Shown here: in pieces, positions 12,005 through 23,039 of the stretch | Layout of the letters: each line of letters begins with the position of its first letter | Position numbering within the stretch: the stretch's first letter is position 1 | DNA from: Lonicera japonica | Taxonomy: Eukaryota > Streptophyta > Magnoliopsida > Dipsacales > Caprifoliaceae | Length of the DNA: 64,000 bases | Assembly (NCBI GenBank): GCA_021464415.1 | Contig: CM038470.1 | Location: forward strand, 31,610,122-31,674,121 | Direction of reading: 5' to 3' | Made by a program: the position numbers and the translations under genes | The notes under the pieces: model-generated | Seen by the model: only the letters and a program-made list of their open reading frames with translations | Databases searched by the model: none | What the model was told of the DNA's origin: nothing

Positions 12005-12556
12005 TCTCTCTCACTCGTTCTCGATAGTAGAAAGCGGATATCAGAGCCCAAGAGATTGCCTATAATTGCCGGGGACGGAGGAGGGAAGACGGAAGAGTTA
12101 ACGAACGGGCGCAAACAATTGCTCACCTTTATTTCGGGCGGTCATATTTGTCACAAAAATCAACTAAATTTATTGTTATTTTTTTTCTTTGATTCGTGCG
12201 CGTAATTTGGGCTAACTTTTGCGCACTTCAACTAATTCTCACTTGAAATTTGTAGTTGTTAGTTAAACATTATTTTAACAATGTCAAAATTCGGCTTTGA
12301 GAGTTCCAAGTTAACCCAAAATTATCTCAGGTGAAATCTTATATTATTGGGCCAAGAGACTTGGTTAAATTTATTATTATAACTAATAATTTTTAAAACA
12401 TACACTCTTCATATTTGTCACAAATATTAACTAAATTTATTATCACTAAGACCGTTCACTTAACACTTAAAATACTACTTAAATTGTAAACTTAAATTTT
12501 TCAGATTTAAATAGTTTAAAATGTTGTTTGGTAACCTAAAAAATTAAGTGGCTACT
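12005..12556. other. Upstream region of the ankyrin gene (minus strand) with a local direct repeat
   Basis: CATATTTGTCACAAA...AACTAAATTTATT occurs near 12135 and again near 12412. A run similar to the TIRs of the element at 13977 (TTTGTCACAAA) suggests MITE debris. No gene is visible. Confidence 0.4.
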
Positions 12557-12565
12557 TAGTTTTTA

Positions 12566-13580
12566 GAGTAAATACCATCAATGACCACTGAACTATTGGC
12601 AAATTCTACCAGTAGTCACTGAACTTAATTTTGTTACACTTTGACCATTGAACTTTTAAAACATACTACCATTGGCAATTCCGTTAAATCTCACCGTTAA
12701 TTTTTGACGAAACCGTTAACACGTGAAAATTTAAGGGCATTTTAGTCAAATTCCATTTTTTTTCTATTTTCTATTTTCTCTTTTCTTTTCTTTTATTTCC
12801 TTTCTTCCATCCTTCCACCATTCTTCTTCTTCCTTCCTTCCGCTTTCTTCTTCCTTCCGCTTTCTTCTTCTTCCTCCTCCTTCTTTCGCCCTTCTTCTTC
12901 TTCTTCTTCTTCCACCATCACCGAATCCAAGATATTCAGTGAGTTTGTTAGCCAAATTAAAGCTCCGATCAAATTCGCCGAGGATCGACAGAGGGATTTT
13001 GGATGGTTTAATTTTGGTTTAATGGGCGTAAGGTGAGAATTTAATTAAGGGGTTAATTGGGGTTAATTTTAGTTTTGGATGGTTTAAATTGGGGTTAATT
13101 GGTACCTTATGAGAATTGGGGTTAAATTTTTGCAGTAGCTTGGTAGAAAGAGAAGAAGCAGGTCGGAAGAGGAAGAATAAGGAGAAGAAAAAAAGGGAGA
13201 AAGGGAGAAGAAAGCAAGAAAAAAAAAAGGGAAAAGAAAGAAAGAATCAAAATGATTTGGTGTATTTTGTTGTTCTTTGATTTTGTTAAAGAGGGAAAGG
13301 CAAAGAAGAAGAAGAAGAATGGCGAAGAAGGAGAAGAACGGCAGAAGGATGAAGGAAGAAGAAAGAAAAGAAAAGAAAAGAGAAAAAAAAAGAAAAAGAC
13401 CAAAATACCCCTAATATTTCAAGTAATAATGATTCCCGCCAAAAATTAACAGTGAGATTTAACGGAGTGGCCATTGATAGTACGTTTTAAAAGTTCAATG
13501 GTCAAAGTGTAACAAAATTAAGTTCAGTGACTACTGGTATAATTTGACAATAGTTTAGTGGCCATTGATGGTATTTACTC
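12566..13580. mobile_element. MULE-type non-autonomous element with ~150-bp TIRs
   Basis: The element begins GAGTAAATACCATCAATG and ends with its inverse. The arms stay alignable for about 150 bp (12566-12718 against 13435-13580). It is flanked by perfect 9-bp TSDs, TAGTTTTTA at 12557-12565 and 13581-13589, diagnostic of Mutator-like transposition. The interior is a long pyrimidine tract (12760-12910), a GC-richer unique stretch (12910-13040) that could be captured host DNA, and a long purine tract (13140-13400). The open frames inside are low-complexity and not genes. Confidence 0.9.
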
Positions 13581-13589
13581 TAGTTTTTA

Positions 13590-13976
13590 TCACTTAAAAT
13601 TTTCATCTAAAATTTTAAATGGCAACTTTGCTATTTAAATCTGACACTTAATATTAAATGGTGTAAAATATTTATTTTATCCTCTTTCTTTTAACAAAAT
13701 TACATAGCAACAGCTCCTACAACCACAGCTGCCACCACCACCGGCTCTGCCATGACCACTGCCTACACCACCACAACCACCTCCACAACCACTCATCCTC
13801 TACCACCTCCTCCTCTTCCTCTTCCTCCTCCACCATCATCACATTCACAATTCCATCCCTCGCCCAAAAACACGAATAGTTAAGTTTTTCAGTGTCTGCA
13901 CCATCTATAAACTCTCTGTTTCTGATTTTATACGCACATCTACATACACACACGTATATACATACATATATTAGAT
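13590..13976. other. Low-complexity intergenic sequence
   Basis: 13710-13850 is a CCACCA/CCTCCT-rich stretch whose reading frames are low-complexity. I see no gene. Confidence 0.5.
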
Positions 13977-14812
13977 AGTGTTATTTACACCCCTCAAATC
14001 TGTCACAAATACTCCACTCCAAAATTTAACTAAAACACATTTTAACACCACCTTATTTGTCACAAATACCCTATTCCATTGCCTGATGTTAGGTGAGTGC
14101 TTAGCAACACACTCTCCTCACGTAAAATGAGTTTATGTGAATGCCCTCACCTCTCATTAGGTGAGCCTTATTTGAAAAACACTTCACTAATCCATTATTT
14201 GATATTATGCGAATAATTATAAACAAACCCTTTTCAAATAGGGTGAGTGCCTATATCTGCACTCACCTCTCATTAGGCGAGTCTTAGGGGTTGTTAGTAA
14301 TTAGGATTTTACCTTTGGGGGCTATTTGTGACAAGGGGGTGTCAACGAAACCTCGTATATTATATATATTCATGAAACTTTATAAAATAGGGAAAATTGT
14401 CATAGTAAAAAAAATTTAGTTTTCAAATGTATTATATTAAAATAAACAACATTTTTTCAGATACAATTTTCAAAACTAAATAAACAGTGTTTTCATTTTT
14501 CAGTTTTTTTACTAAACGCCACCTAATACTTTCTAAAACATTCACTTGAGATCTACTTAGAAAAAGTTTATTAACAAGAATTCACATAACATTACGCAAT
14601 AGAATATTTTAGTATTTTTTTAATAAAGTTCATTTAATGAGAAAGGGTTGCACTTACGTAAACTTGGCTCAAATAAAGAGAGTATGTTACTAAACAATTG
14701 TCTTACATCATGTAATAAAATAGGTATTTGTAATAAATAAGGAAATATTAAAATGTGTTTTTATTTAAATTATAGAATGGAGTTCTTGTGACAAATTTGG
14801 GAGTATTACCCT
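13977..14812. mobile_element. TIR element, probably MULE-like MITE
   Basis: The left arm (13977-14050: TCACAAATACTCCACTCC, then AACACATTTTAA) is matched by a reverse-complement arm at about 14745-14812. The interior has repeated CTCACCTCTCATTAGG(T/C)GAG blocks (14150 and 14260). No clean TSD was found, so ends are approximate. Confidence 0.6.
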
Positions 14813-15269
14813 TTTTTATACTTAACATTAACTTGACCCGACCCATATATACTAAGTATGTGTCCATTTGCTCAATACACAAACACTAAGTATAGATATA
14901 ACGTTAAAAAGAATGTTTTAGTGTGTGTGTGATTATTGCTGCTTTAGAAGTAACTTTTTGTTTTAATTCTAAAAGTAAAAATCATGTTCAGTTAAGTGGT
15001 TTTAAGACTTAGGACATTATAATTAAGAGCTCATGGTTTCAAGTTCTAGCACTCCTTTATTCTCTCCTATTCTCCCTACGGCGTCATGCGAACACTAGGT
15101 TTATTCATTAGTTCCTAAATTTTGCTAATACTAATTGAGTGGGTTTATTTCTTATATTAAACCCATTGAAAAAATAAATTTCATGGCCCTAGAAGAAGTA
15201 ATTACTCCAAAACTATGTAAGGCCATTTGTACGTAATTGTCGAAAGGATAGCGTAAAAGTGGGTAATTT
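14813..15269. other. Intergenic, AT-rich
   Basis: No gene or clear repeat boundary seen. Confidence 0.5.
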
Positions 15270-15545
15270 AACATATCAATTTAAAAAAAAATCACACTGC
15301 AAAATTGTAAATTATGCATTAGGCAATACAATGTGTGTCGTTTAAAACATCAATGCCACTGGACGACACACATTATGTCGCCTCAATGTTTATTATTAGA
15401 AAAAACAAAACAAATATGCCAGGAGACGACATACTCAATGTCGTCCCACATACTTTTTTGAAAAAATAGATGGGAGGATACAGTGTGTGTTGCTCAAGAG
15501 ATGTCAGAGTGAGGCGATACACATTATGTCGCCTAAGTTAAATAA
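15270..15545. repeat. CACTA-like subterminal repeat fragment
   Basis: GACGACA(C)AC and CATTATGTCGCC motifs occur several times in both orientations (15330, 15358, 15425, 15515), resembling clustered subterminal motifs of CACTA elements. No intact TIR pair or TSD is seen. Confidence 0.4.
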
Positions 15546-15647
15546 TTGTCAAAAAGTATCTTTAACTTATCTTTAGCATATTCTTTTACATTTTTTCAAA
15601 TTGTAACGTAGTTAAACATAAGCCAAATTTACAATTTAGGTTTTTTA

Positions 15648-16165
15648 GAGCATCTCTAATAATTTTCTATATTTATATTTTGTGTAAAATTTACAAAATT
15701 TGTAATTTTTTTGTCCCCAACGTCTTTTTAAAAATGAGTTTTGTGTAAATTAAATGTGTAAAATACACTCTCACTTTATACTGCCACGTCAGTTTTCTCT
15801 TTTTCCATTTTTTTACTAAAATTTTAAAATGTAATAGCTTTTAATATAAAATATATATTTTAATAAAAATTATATATTTAAAATCTACTTATCAAGAGTT
15901 ATAAATTAAGATCCATTATTACTATAAGATTATATATAAAAATACAGAAGAAAATGAAAGATAAAATTGCAAAAAATTACATATTGCATGCGTCAATATA
16001 TATTTTTTTTAGACAAAATGTTGACATCTTATTGGTTCTTTCACAACGTACACATAAACTTAGGAAAATACTGTTAGAGCATAATTTTTTTCAAGATTTA
16101 TATAAAAAATAATTAACATATAAAATTTATAATTTAACTTTTACACAACTGTTAGAAATGTTTTT
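15648..16165. repeat. Probable MITE upstream of the PPR gene
   Basis: GAGCATCTCTAATA near 15650 has an imperfect inverted counterpart near 16150 (TGTTAGAAATGTTT), with inverted TGTGTAAAA(T/G)TT blocks further in. The GAGCATCTC-type end is common in plant MITEs. Boundaries are approximate. The remaining sequence to 16522 is the PPR leader region. Confidence 0.4.
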
Positions 16166-16522
16166 CGAAAATATCTTAATAACGACCTAAAGTTAGCATG
16201 AACCGAACCCAAGAGATGGTTTTTGAGCAAGCCGAACCCAAGAATTGAGTAATGAGATTTTTTTTATTTTTTTTTTACCATTATCATGAAAATTAGCCAC
16301 AGTTCCATTAACCTCGAACAGTAGAACGCTAAACCCAGGACATAAACCCTTTTGTCTCCAACGTTTTAATTTGAGGCCAAACTATAACCTAACACATTAA
16401 AATCCATCTCAACGGAAAAACCCAGAAAGCTCATCACTTTCTCACCCATCTCAACTTCCCCTCCCTCCTTCCTCAAATCAAATCCATGCTTAAATAAATG
16501 AGAAACCCACAAACCTCCATCA

Positions 16523-19042
16523 ATGTCAATCTCTTCTGCTTCTTTTTCTACATCATCAAAGGTAATCTCATCTTTCTCACTCTTCTTCAAACCCTTTTTA
16601 ACCTCTCACTTATTTACACCCTCTTACTGTACATTGTCAAAATCCCTAGTTGAAAGAATTACCAAAGCATTTCACCAAGAAGAGCTTGACCTCAAGCTCT
16701 TAAACCCTAATTCTTTCTCTAAATTAGAAACCCACCAAGTAGAATCAGTTATTTACAGCCTCAGGTCAAAACCCAATTCAGCTATTAGGTTCTTTGACTG
16801 GTCTGAGAATTATCTAGGGTTTAATCACTCACTCGAATCGTTTTCGGGTCTTTCACATTTGTTGCTTAGTAAGCGTATGTTCGATCCGGCTCGACGGGTT
16901 TTCAATAAAATGGCCGGGAAGTTTGGGGAATTTGATTGTTTTGGTGTGTTCTTAGGGGGTTTTGAGAGGTATAATTCTAACCCGTGTACTGTTTATAGCT
17001 TCTTGATTGATAATTATTGTCGAATTGGGATGATTAATCGGGCCATTGAGATCTTTTTTCGAATGTCTGCGATGGGGTTTTCGCTCTCCCAGTATGCGAT
17101 GTCGAAGCTCTTGAGTAGTTTGGTTGATTATAAGCGAATTGATGTTATTTTGGATGTGTATAAAGTTGTGGGTAATGGGTTAGAAGAAGAAGGGGAGATT
17201 TGGTCCATTAATTTATATGGTTTTGTGATGGGGGGTTTTTTCAAGAAGGGTGAGGCTGAAATGGGTTTAAAATTTCACAGACAAATGATTGAAAGAGGTT
17301 TCGTTCCCGATGTTATTACTTGTAATAAGATCATAAAAGGTCTTTGCAATAGTAAGTGTATCGAATTTGCTTATGGTTATTTCTCATTGATGATAGAGAT
17401 AGGTCCAAACCCGAGTTTGGTGACCTTTAGCACTTTGATCAATGCATATTGTAAGGAGGTGAGATTAAAAGATGCATTTGATCTTTATGACTTGATGTTA
17501 GCGAGGGGTATCACTGCTGACCTAGTTATTTACAGTATTCTAATTGATGCACTTTTAAAAGTAGGGAAGTTTGAGGGTGCACATAAGCTACTCTCGGTGG
17601 CATTAGATAGAGGTATTAAGTTGGATGTGGTGATTTTCAGTTCCATGATCGACGCCTATGTGAGAAATGGAGACATCGGGAAGGGATTTGATGTTTATAA
17701 TCAAATGTTAAAAGGAGGGATATTGCCGAGTGAAGTTACATACACTATCCTTGTAAATGGATTGTGTATGAACGGTAGGGTTCTCGAAGCTCTTGGCATT
17801 TATAGCCAGACTCTGAAAAATGGTGTCGAGCTTTCTATTTTAACTTATAGTAGTCTTATCGATGGATTATTAAAATCTGGAAATTTGAGAGACGGGCTTG
17901 GTTTATACGAGGATATGGTAAAGAAGGGGCATAAACCCGATTCTATGGTTTATAGTGTGCTTATAAATGGTCTTAGTAAACAAGGGCGAATGCTTGATGC
18001 TTGTAGGTTCTTTTACCAGGGTTTAAGCAAGGGTTTAAGGCCTAGTGTTTATACTTATAATACCTTAATTGATGGTTGGTGTAGATTGAAACGAATAAAA
18101 GATGCTCTGAAGTTGTACATTGGAATGGGTTTGTATGGTACAACCCCAGATGTAGTCACTTATACAGTGCTTATAAAAGGGTTAATAGAGAAAGGGAGAC
18201 TTTGTGAAGCATTAACTTTTTTCTTTCAAGTTCTGAAGAGGGGTTTATCACCGGATGTTGTAACGTATTGTACCCTCATTGACGGGTTTTGTGAAAAGAA
18301 GAATCTAAATGTTGGATTAGGGCTTTTCGATTTAATGATCACGAACGGAATAAATCCCGATATCGCTATTTACAATGTTCTAATCACCACGCTTTTCAAG
18401 GAAGGTCGGTCCGAAAAGTCATTAGAAATGTTCAGGTGGCTTCTTGAGTGCGGACCCGAACCCGATATCATCACCTACAACACAGTGATCTGTGGCTACT
18501 GCTCTTTGAATATGTTGAGCGAGGCAATTCGAGTTTACGAAGAGATTAAATTTGGACCGACCATACCCAATGCAGTTACTTTTACTATTCTAATTGATGC
18601 ATTTTGTAAAGAAGGTAGAATCGAAGATGCAATGTTGTTATTCTCCAATATGTTGGGAAAAGGTTCAGAACCCAATGTTGTCACTTATAGTTGCCTTATA
18701 GACGGGTATTTTAAGAGTGGTAATATGGGGAATGCGCTTGAGCTTCACGAGGAGATGCTTGGGAACAATATCTCTCCGAATATTGTTAGCTATAGTATCT
18801 TGATCGATGGTCTTTGTAAAAGGGGACTAATGGAGGAAGCTTTGATAGTTTTTCATTTGGCTTTAGAGAGAAAATTATTGCCGGATTTAATAATGTACGG
18901 GATTTTGATTCACGGTTACTGCAAAGTCGGTAGATTGGAAGAGGCTGTTGTGTTGTATAACCGTATGTTGGGAGAGGGCATCAAGCCAGATGATTTTTTA
19001 CGAAGAATACTAGCTAAGTATCATCTTCAAAATGATGAATGA
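16523..19042 (+). CDS. P-class pentatricopeptide repeat (PPR) protein, intronless
   Basis: A single uninterrupted frame encodes 839 residues. Residues 1 to ~45 are rich in Ser, Phe and Lys with few acidic residues, a likely mitochondrial targeting peptide. From about residue 150 to the end, roughly 18 tandem 35-residue motifs follow the pattern VTY(S/T)xLIDG(F/Y)CKxGR...A...M...G(xx)PD (for example PDVVTYTVLIKGL, PNAVTFTILIDAF, PNVVTYSCLIDGY). No E, DYW or SMR domain follows, so this is a plain P-class protein. The family binds organellar RNA and affects its stability, splicing or translation; the target is not predictable here. Absence of introns is typical. The frame is intact, unlike several neighbours, so it is likely functional. 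Confidence 0.93.
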   Translation: MSISSASFSTSSKVISSFSLFFKPFLTSHLFTPSYCTLSKSLVERITKAFHQEELDLKLLNPNSFSKLETHQVESVIYSLRSKPNSAIRFFDWSENYLGFNHSLESFSGLSHLLLSKRMFDPARRVFNKMAGKFGEFDCFGVFLGGFERYNSNPCTVYSFLIDNYCRIGMINRAIEIFFRMSAMGFSLSQYAMSKLLSSLVDYKRIDVILDVYKVVGNGLEEEGEIWSINLYGFVMGGFFKKGEAEMGLKFHRQMIERGFVPDVITCNKIIKGLCNSKCIEFAYGYFSLMIEIGPNPSLVTFSTLINAYCKEVRLKDAFDLYDLMLARGITADLVIYSILIDALLKVGKFEGAHKLLSVALDRGIKLDVVIFSSMIDAYVRNGDIGKGFDVYNQMLKGGILPSEVTYTILVNGLCMNGRVLEALGIYSQTLKNGVELSILTYSSLIDGLLKSGNLRDGLGLYEDMVKKGHKPDSMVYSVLINGLSKQGRMLDACRFFYQGLSKGLRPSVYTYNTLIDGWCRLKRIKDALKLYIGMGLYGTTPDVVTYTVLIKGLIEKGRLCEALTFFFQVLKRGLSPDVVTYCTLIDGFCEKKNLNVGLGLFDLMITNGINPDIAIYNVLITTLFKEGRSEKSLEMFRWLLECGPEPDIITYNTVICGYCSLNMLSEAIRVYEEIKFGPTIPNAVTFTILIDAFCKEGRIEDAMLLFSNMLGKGSEPNVVTYSCLIDGYFKSGNMGNALELHEEMLGNNISPNIVSYSILIDGLCKRGLMEEALIVFHLALERKLLPDLIMYGILIHGYCKVGRLEEAVVLYNRMLGEGIKPDDFLRRILAKYHLQNDE

Positions 19043-19256
19043 TTTTCTTGTCTGCACTTCCTGTAAAGTTTTTGTATGCATATGGACCGTTTCTTACCAT
19101 GCTGCTATATATATATATATGTTATATTAATTTGTATAGATTGAATGAGGACATTCTTTTTTGTAAAAAGATACTTGTAATGTAGCAAGCGGAATGATAG
19201 AATTACCTTTTATGATCAATTGCAAACAATTACTATCCCAATCAATATATTTACAG

Positions 19257-19405
19257 GGTTCATGGATGAGACGAGTATGTTCTTGAAAAGTGCGCTCTCA
19301 AATGTTAAATCTATAATTGCACTTTTCGAGGCTGCACATTCAGCCGTAGAGGGTGAAAATATATCCTATGAGGCTTCTAGATTTAATCATCTAACTTTCA
19401 AATGA
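19257..19405 (+). pseudogene. Terpene synthase exon relic
   Basis: After a TTTACAG acceptor the sequence reads FMDETSMFLKSALSNVKS, then IIALFEAAHSAVEGENISYE. This aligns without gaps to the terpene-synthase segment whose consensus is F.DE.G.FKESL..DVKG.LSLYEAAHLRVHGE.IL.EA, an alpha-helical part of the N-terminal domain. No other terpene-synthase exon, no RR(X)8W and no DDXXD motif is seen nearby, so it is an isolated fragment about 200 bp after the PPR stop. It could be part of the PPR 3' UTR transcript. Identity rests on a single ~45-residue match from memory. Confidence 0.55.
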
Positions 19406-21085
19406 TTTTTTCACCTCTATGTTCTTCTTTGCTGTATATAGGGCCACATCAATTGAAGGAATATTGAAAAGATGTTATTTTTAAATGGTTGTCAAAGCTT
19501 TTGCCGTCCCTGCTTCCTTCTCACTACTCTTGTCCCTTTCTTCAGGTATAATATTATCAGTCACATATTTATTTGATTCTATATATATATATAGTTATAT
19601 ACTTCAAATAATTATGATAATTTATAGATTCCTGGTGTGTCTTACATCTATTTATCTACACTTGTGTATGTATAAAGTGTGAGTAGCACTTTTGGCATGT
19701 CTGTGAAATTATGAAAGTATCCTTTATGAATTTGAAAATTACAATAAAATTAATGTTTTAAAAAGGACTCGAACCCATGGTCATAGGCATGAAAACACAT
19801 GTTATTACACTTAACCAAACACCATCACGTGTGTTTAGTTTATTTTAACAACCAATACATAATATGAGGAATTACGAGGGATCATATTGCTATCACATTG
19901 CGTGAGCCGCCGATTCTAGTACCAATAATTATCTTGTGCGCATTAGCTTTTGGTTGCTTGAAAGGACTGTTTCTAATTTTCCATTTCCTAGCTAGCTTAT
20001 GTGCATTAACAGGGGTGAGTTGAAATTATCTTCATTACCAATGATTTTTTGTAGAACTATCAACAATCCCTTCGGAGGGTCCCTTTATTTTATGTTTTCA
20101 AATTAATAGTCGCTGTTTGCTTAATTTCATGCCAAAATAGGCACCATTTGATGTGCAAACTTCTCTATTCTCTGTACTGGAATAGAACAATAATAACTTT
20201 CTGTCAATCAATGAAGTTTTTGGCTTGAAAAATTTGTTAGGTGTCTACCTCCATTTCATTACTGAAATTATTTATGCTTCTATCTCATTGTTATTCTGAT
20301 GTATGTATATGAAGATTTCTATTTTTTAAGAAAAGGTTTGAAGGACAATTTTACTGTATATTTGGCTGCCAGAAACAATTCATATAGGGGCAAAATTTAC
20401 CTTTTCTGCACTTCTTTACAATTATTAGTAAATCTGGATGTTTGATTCTGATAAAAAAAAAAATTAGTAAATCTGGATGATTTCTTCCTTTAGAAGTACG
20501 TGTGTAGGATTGATGCAGGCTAAAATAAATAAATTTGTGACTCACATGGATTTCATCGAGGCAAGTTCTTTTGTATTTTGGTAACGCTAAGGATTTGTGA
20601 ATGTGAAAACAGATTGTAAGGGCTCCTCTCAAAATCTTTTCCATTGTAAGGAACGTTACTTCTACCCAATACTTGGAGGCCTTCCTTTACAACTTCTTTT
20701 AGTTAAATTTTTTTTTTTTTACAATGTTTGTGCACCAAAAGTAGGGCGGCAAGTTTGGAAACAGTGCGATAACACATGACAAAACGAAATTGGCACGCAA
20801 TTGATGCAAGAAGTCATGTTCATGTTGTTTTCATTTCTACCGTTTCTTGACACAATGTCATGTCGTGTTTGTGTCCATCTTATGGCACGAAACTAGGGTT
20901 ATGTCCTGTTAATCATGTCTACTTGAAAAGAAATTTGTTTCTACTCGGGTTGAGACGTTTATGTTAGGATACAAAAGTTAAAATTGCATCTATCGGCTCG
21001 TGCCATGTTTGTGTCCTGGTGTTTTTTGTCATGTTGGGTCCTTTCAGGCAAAACATACTACCCTAAAGCCACTGGTAGTCGAAAG
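19406..21085. other. Intergenic, AT-rich, no gene seen
   Basis: Open frames at 19485-19682, 20351-20644 and 20597-20779 show no family resemblance. A short duplicated block TTAGTAAATCTGGATG lies at 20426 and 20464. Confidence 0.5.
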
Positions 21086-21410
21086 GACACTCCCATTTCT
21101 TGTAATCTATCTTACTCTTGTCAGACATTTTATAGTTCCTTCTCACCCATGGTGGTCGCTAGGCCTCACCAACTGCCGCCCACCACTGCAAGAGCTCTGT
21201 CCACCGCCAGAGCTCCAGTGCCTGCCGGGTGGTGGTCTGGGTCTGGCAGTGGCCGACAGTGGCTAAATTTTTCTTTTGAAAGAGAGAAGATAAGGGAAGA
21301 GTACTTTAGGTATAGAAAAATGAGTGTCTTTATTTTGAAATGGGAATGTGAAGTGTCCATGCCTTGGATATAATTACAAAGGAAGCTCTTTTAAATACAC
21401 AAAGATGTGT
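21086..21410. mobile_element. MITE family A, second copy, inverted
   Basis: GGTCGCTAGGCCTCACCAACTG and ATTTTGAAATGGGAATG...TTGGATATAATTAC match, in reverse complement, the interior and left TIR of the element at 680-1110. Open frames at 20984-21373 and 21166-21360 are element sequence, not genes. Confidence 0.5.
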
Positions 21411-22013
21411 CCTTCTGTTGGCTATGAAATTATTCATTTGGTCAGTTTCTTCCACTCAAAATCTCTGTGTGTGTGTATACTTGTAGATCTATTATAACCA
21501 TTAGATTTTTTTTTAAATATATTTTCTAAGCTGCAGCCTATTGTGAAAATGCAGGGAAATTAGCACCGAGGAAAAGCTACATTTGAAACAAAAACTGTCA
21601 TCACACTTGATAGAAGGAAATTTTCAGGTTTGACATTTACTTTCAGTCAATGGTTTGCATTTTTTTTTTTGTTTATATCGGTGGAGCCAAGAATTTTTCT
21701 AAAGAGGGGCAACCTGATACTAATATTTTTATCAAAATTAAAGTGGCAAACTTAGTGTTAATGGTATTTTTTTTCCAAGATCAAAGGGGCATAGTTGTGG
21801 GCTGCTCAAGCTCTTAGGTATTTCGCAAAAAACAAACTTGTGAGAAATGTCTGATATTTAATTTGGAACACTTGATTATCACACATTATTTCCATCTCAA
21901 TGAGTTCAAAAGTTTATAATGTCTTATATTGGCCTCCAAATGTACAAAGTGACCCTTGAATTTTAGGTTTGGAATTACAAATTAACTTCCAAATGTTTTC
22001 CATCTATCCCATG

Positions 22014-22611
22014 CAATGTTTAAAATTGCGGTAGCGTACCACGTTGTGTTTTGGTTCCAGAATTGCATAGCGCTCATAAATTGCGTAATAGCGTGAGCAA
22101 TTTGGAAAATGAATAGCGTAATAATAAAAAAAATTAAAAATAAAATTATACTAAGAACATTAATAAAAATCCATTAAAAGACTTCAAATAACCAAAATAT
22201 AAAAATCCAAGTAACATAACTTCAAGTCTTCAACACATTGAAAGTTTCAAACACATCACCCCTCTGTCCAGCCTCGTTTCAACTCTCAATGGAGAGTAGC
22301 TTTGCTCCAAATTTCCAGTGGAGAAGAGAGTTCATCAGAGAAGAGAGAAGAACGGAGAAGGAGTTCAACTGAGAAGAACGGCTGCTGGAGGAGAGAAAAG
22401 AAGGCTAGGGTTCCTTTTTCCCCTTTTATTTTTTTAAGTGGTGGTTCCAAATAGCTTGAGTAATTTAGCAATAGTGTAAAATAGCGTGAGTTTAGCGTAA
22501 AATAGTGTGCCATTTCATCAAATTGGATAAAAAGTAACTGAAGCAACGCTATGTAGCGTTTTAGGGCTAAAAAACACAATTGCCCGCTATTGTGCGCTTT
22601 TCAAAACACTG
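22014..22611. mobile_element. hAT-type non-autonomous element with perfect 8-bp TSD
   Basis: Starts CAATGTTTAAAATTGCGG and ends CGCTTTTCAAAACACTG (inverse CAGTGTTTTGAAAAGCG), giving imperfect hAT-like TIRs. Both sides carry the 8-bp TSD ATCCCATG (22006-22013 and 22612-22619). TAGCG-type motifs recur inside in both orientations. Length 598 bp. Confidence 0.88.
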
Positions 22612-22619
22612 ATCCCATG

Positions 22620-23039
22620 GCATATCCTGTCATACCCCAACCATATCCTCATGTATCCAAAATTCAAAAGATTTTACAAAAAATTCAGGATACTCTTAAA
22701 TGCATATCCTGTATCAGATACAGTTTTGTAGTCCTTTGAGAAGTATTCATAAGGTTTTGGTTACTTGTCAATACCTAAGACTTGTTTGAGGATTTTGGTA
22801 GTTGTATCAAGTTCTGTTAATATCCCCATTTGAGAATAGATTGACCAATATGATGTGAGTAGGCAAATCATTTTCCTTATCAAGCATCTATTTTCTGTTG
22901 AAGCACCCCGCATTTTTCATGGTCATTGAGGCATTCTCACACCCCTCATGGCCTTCACAAAATTATAAATTACCTTGTTAAAGTTAGTGGTGCATTGGGT
23001 TTGTATTTTCTATTGTACACAATATTTTTTCATTTTATC
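22620..23039. other. Intergenic
   Basis: No gene seen. A sequence-divergent tract separates the two parts of family R copy 1. Confidence 0.4.

Noticed and set aside
13122..13474. Phe/Ser-rich and Lys-rich frames at 13122-13474
   Set aside because: Both are translations of the purine/pyrimidine tract inside the MULE at 12566-13580.
20984..21373. 129-residue frame with Pro/Ala-rich stretch
   Set aside because: It is the GC-rich core of MITE family A, not a conserved protein.
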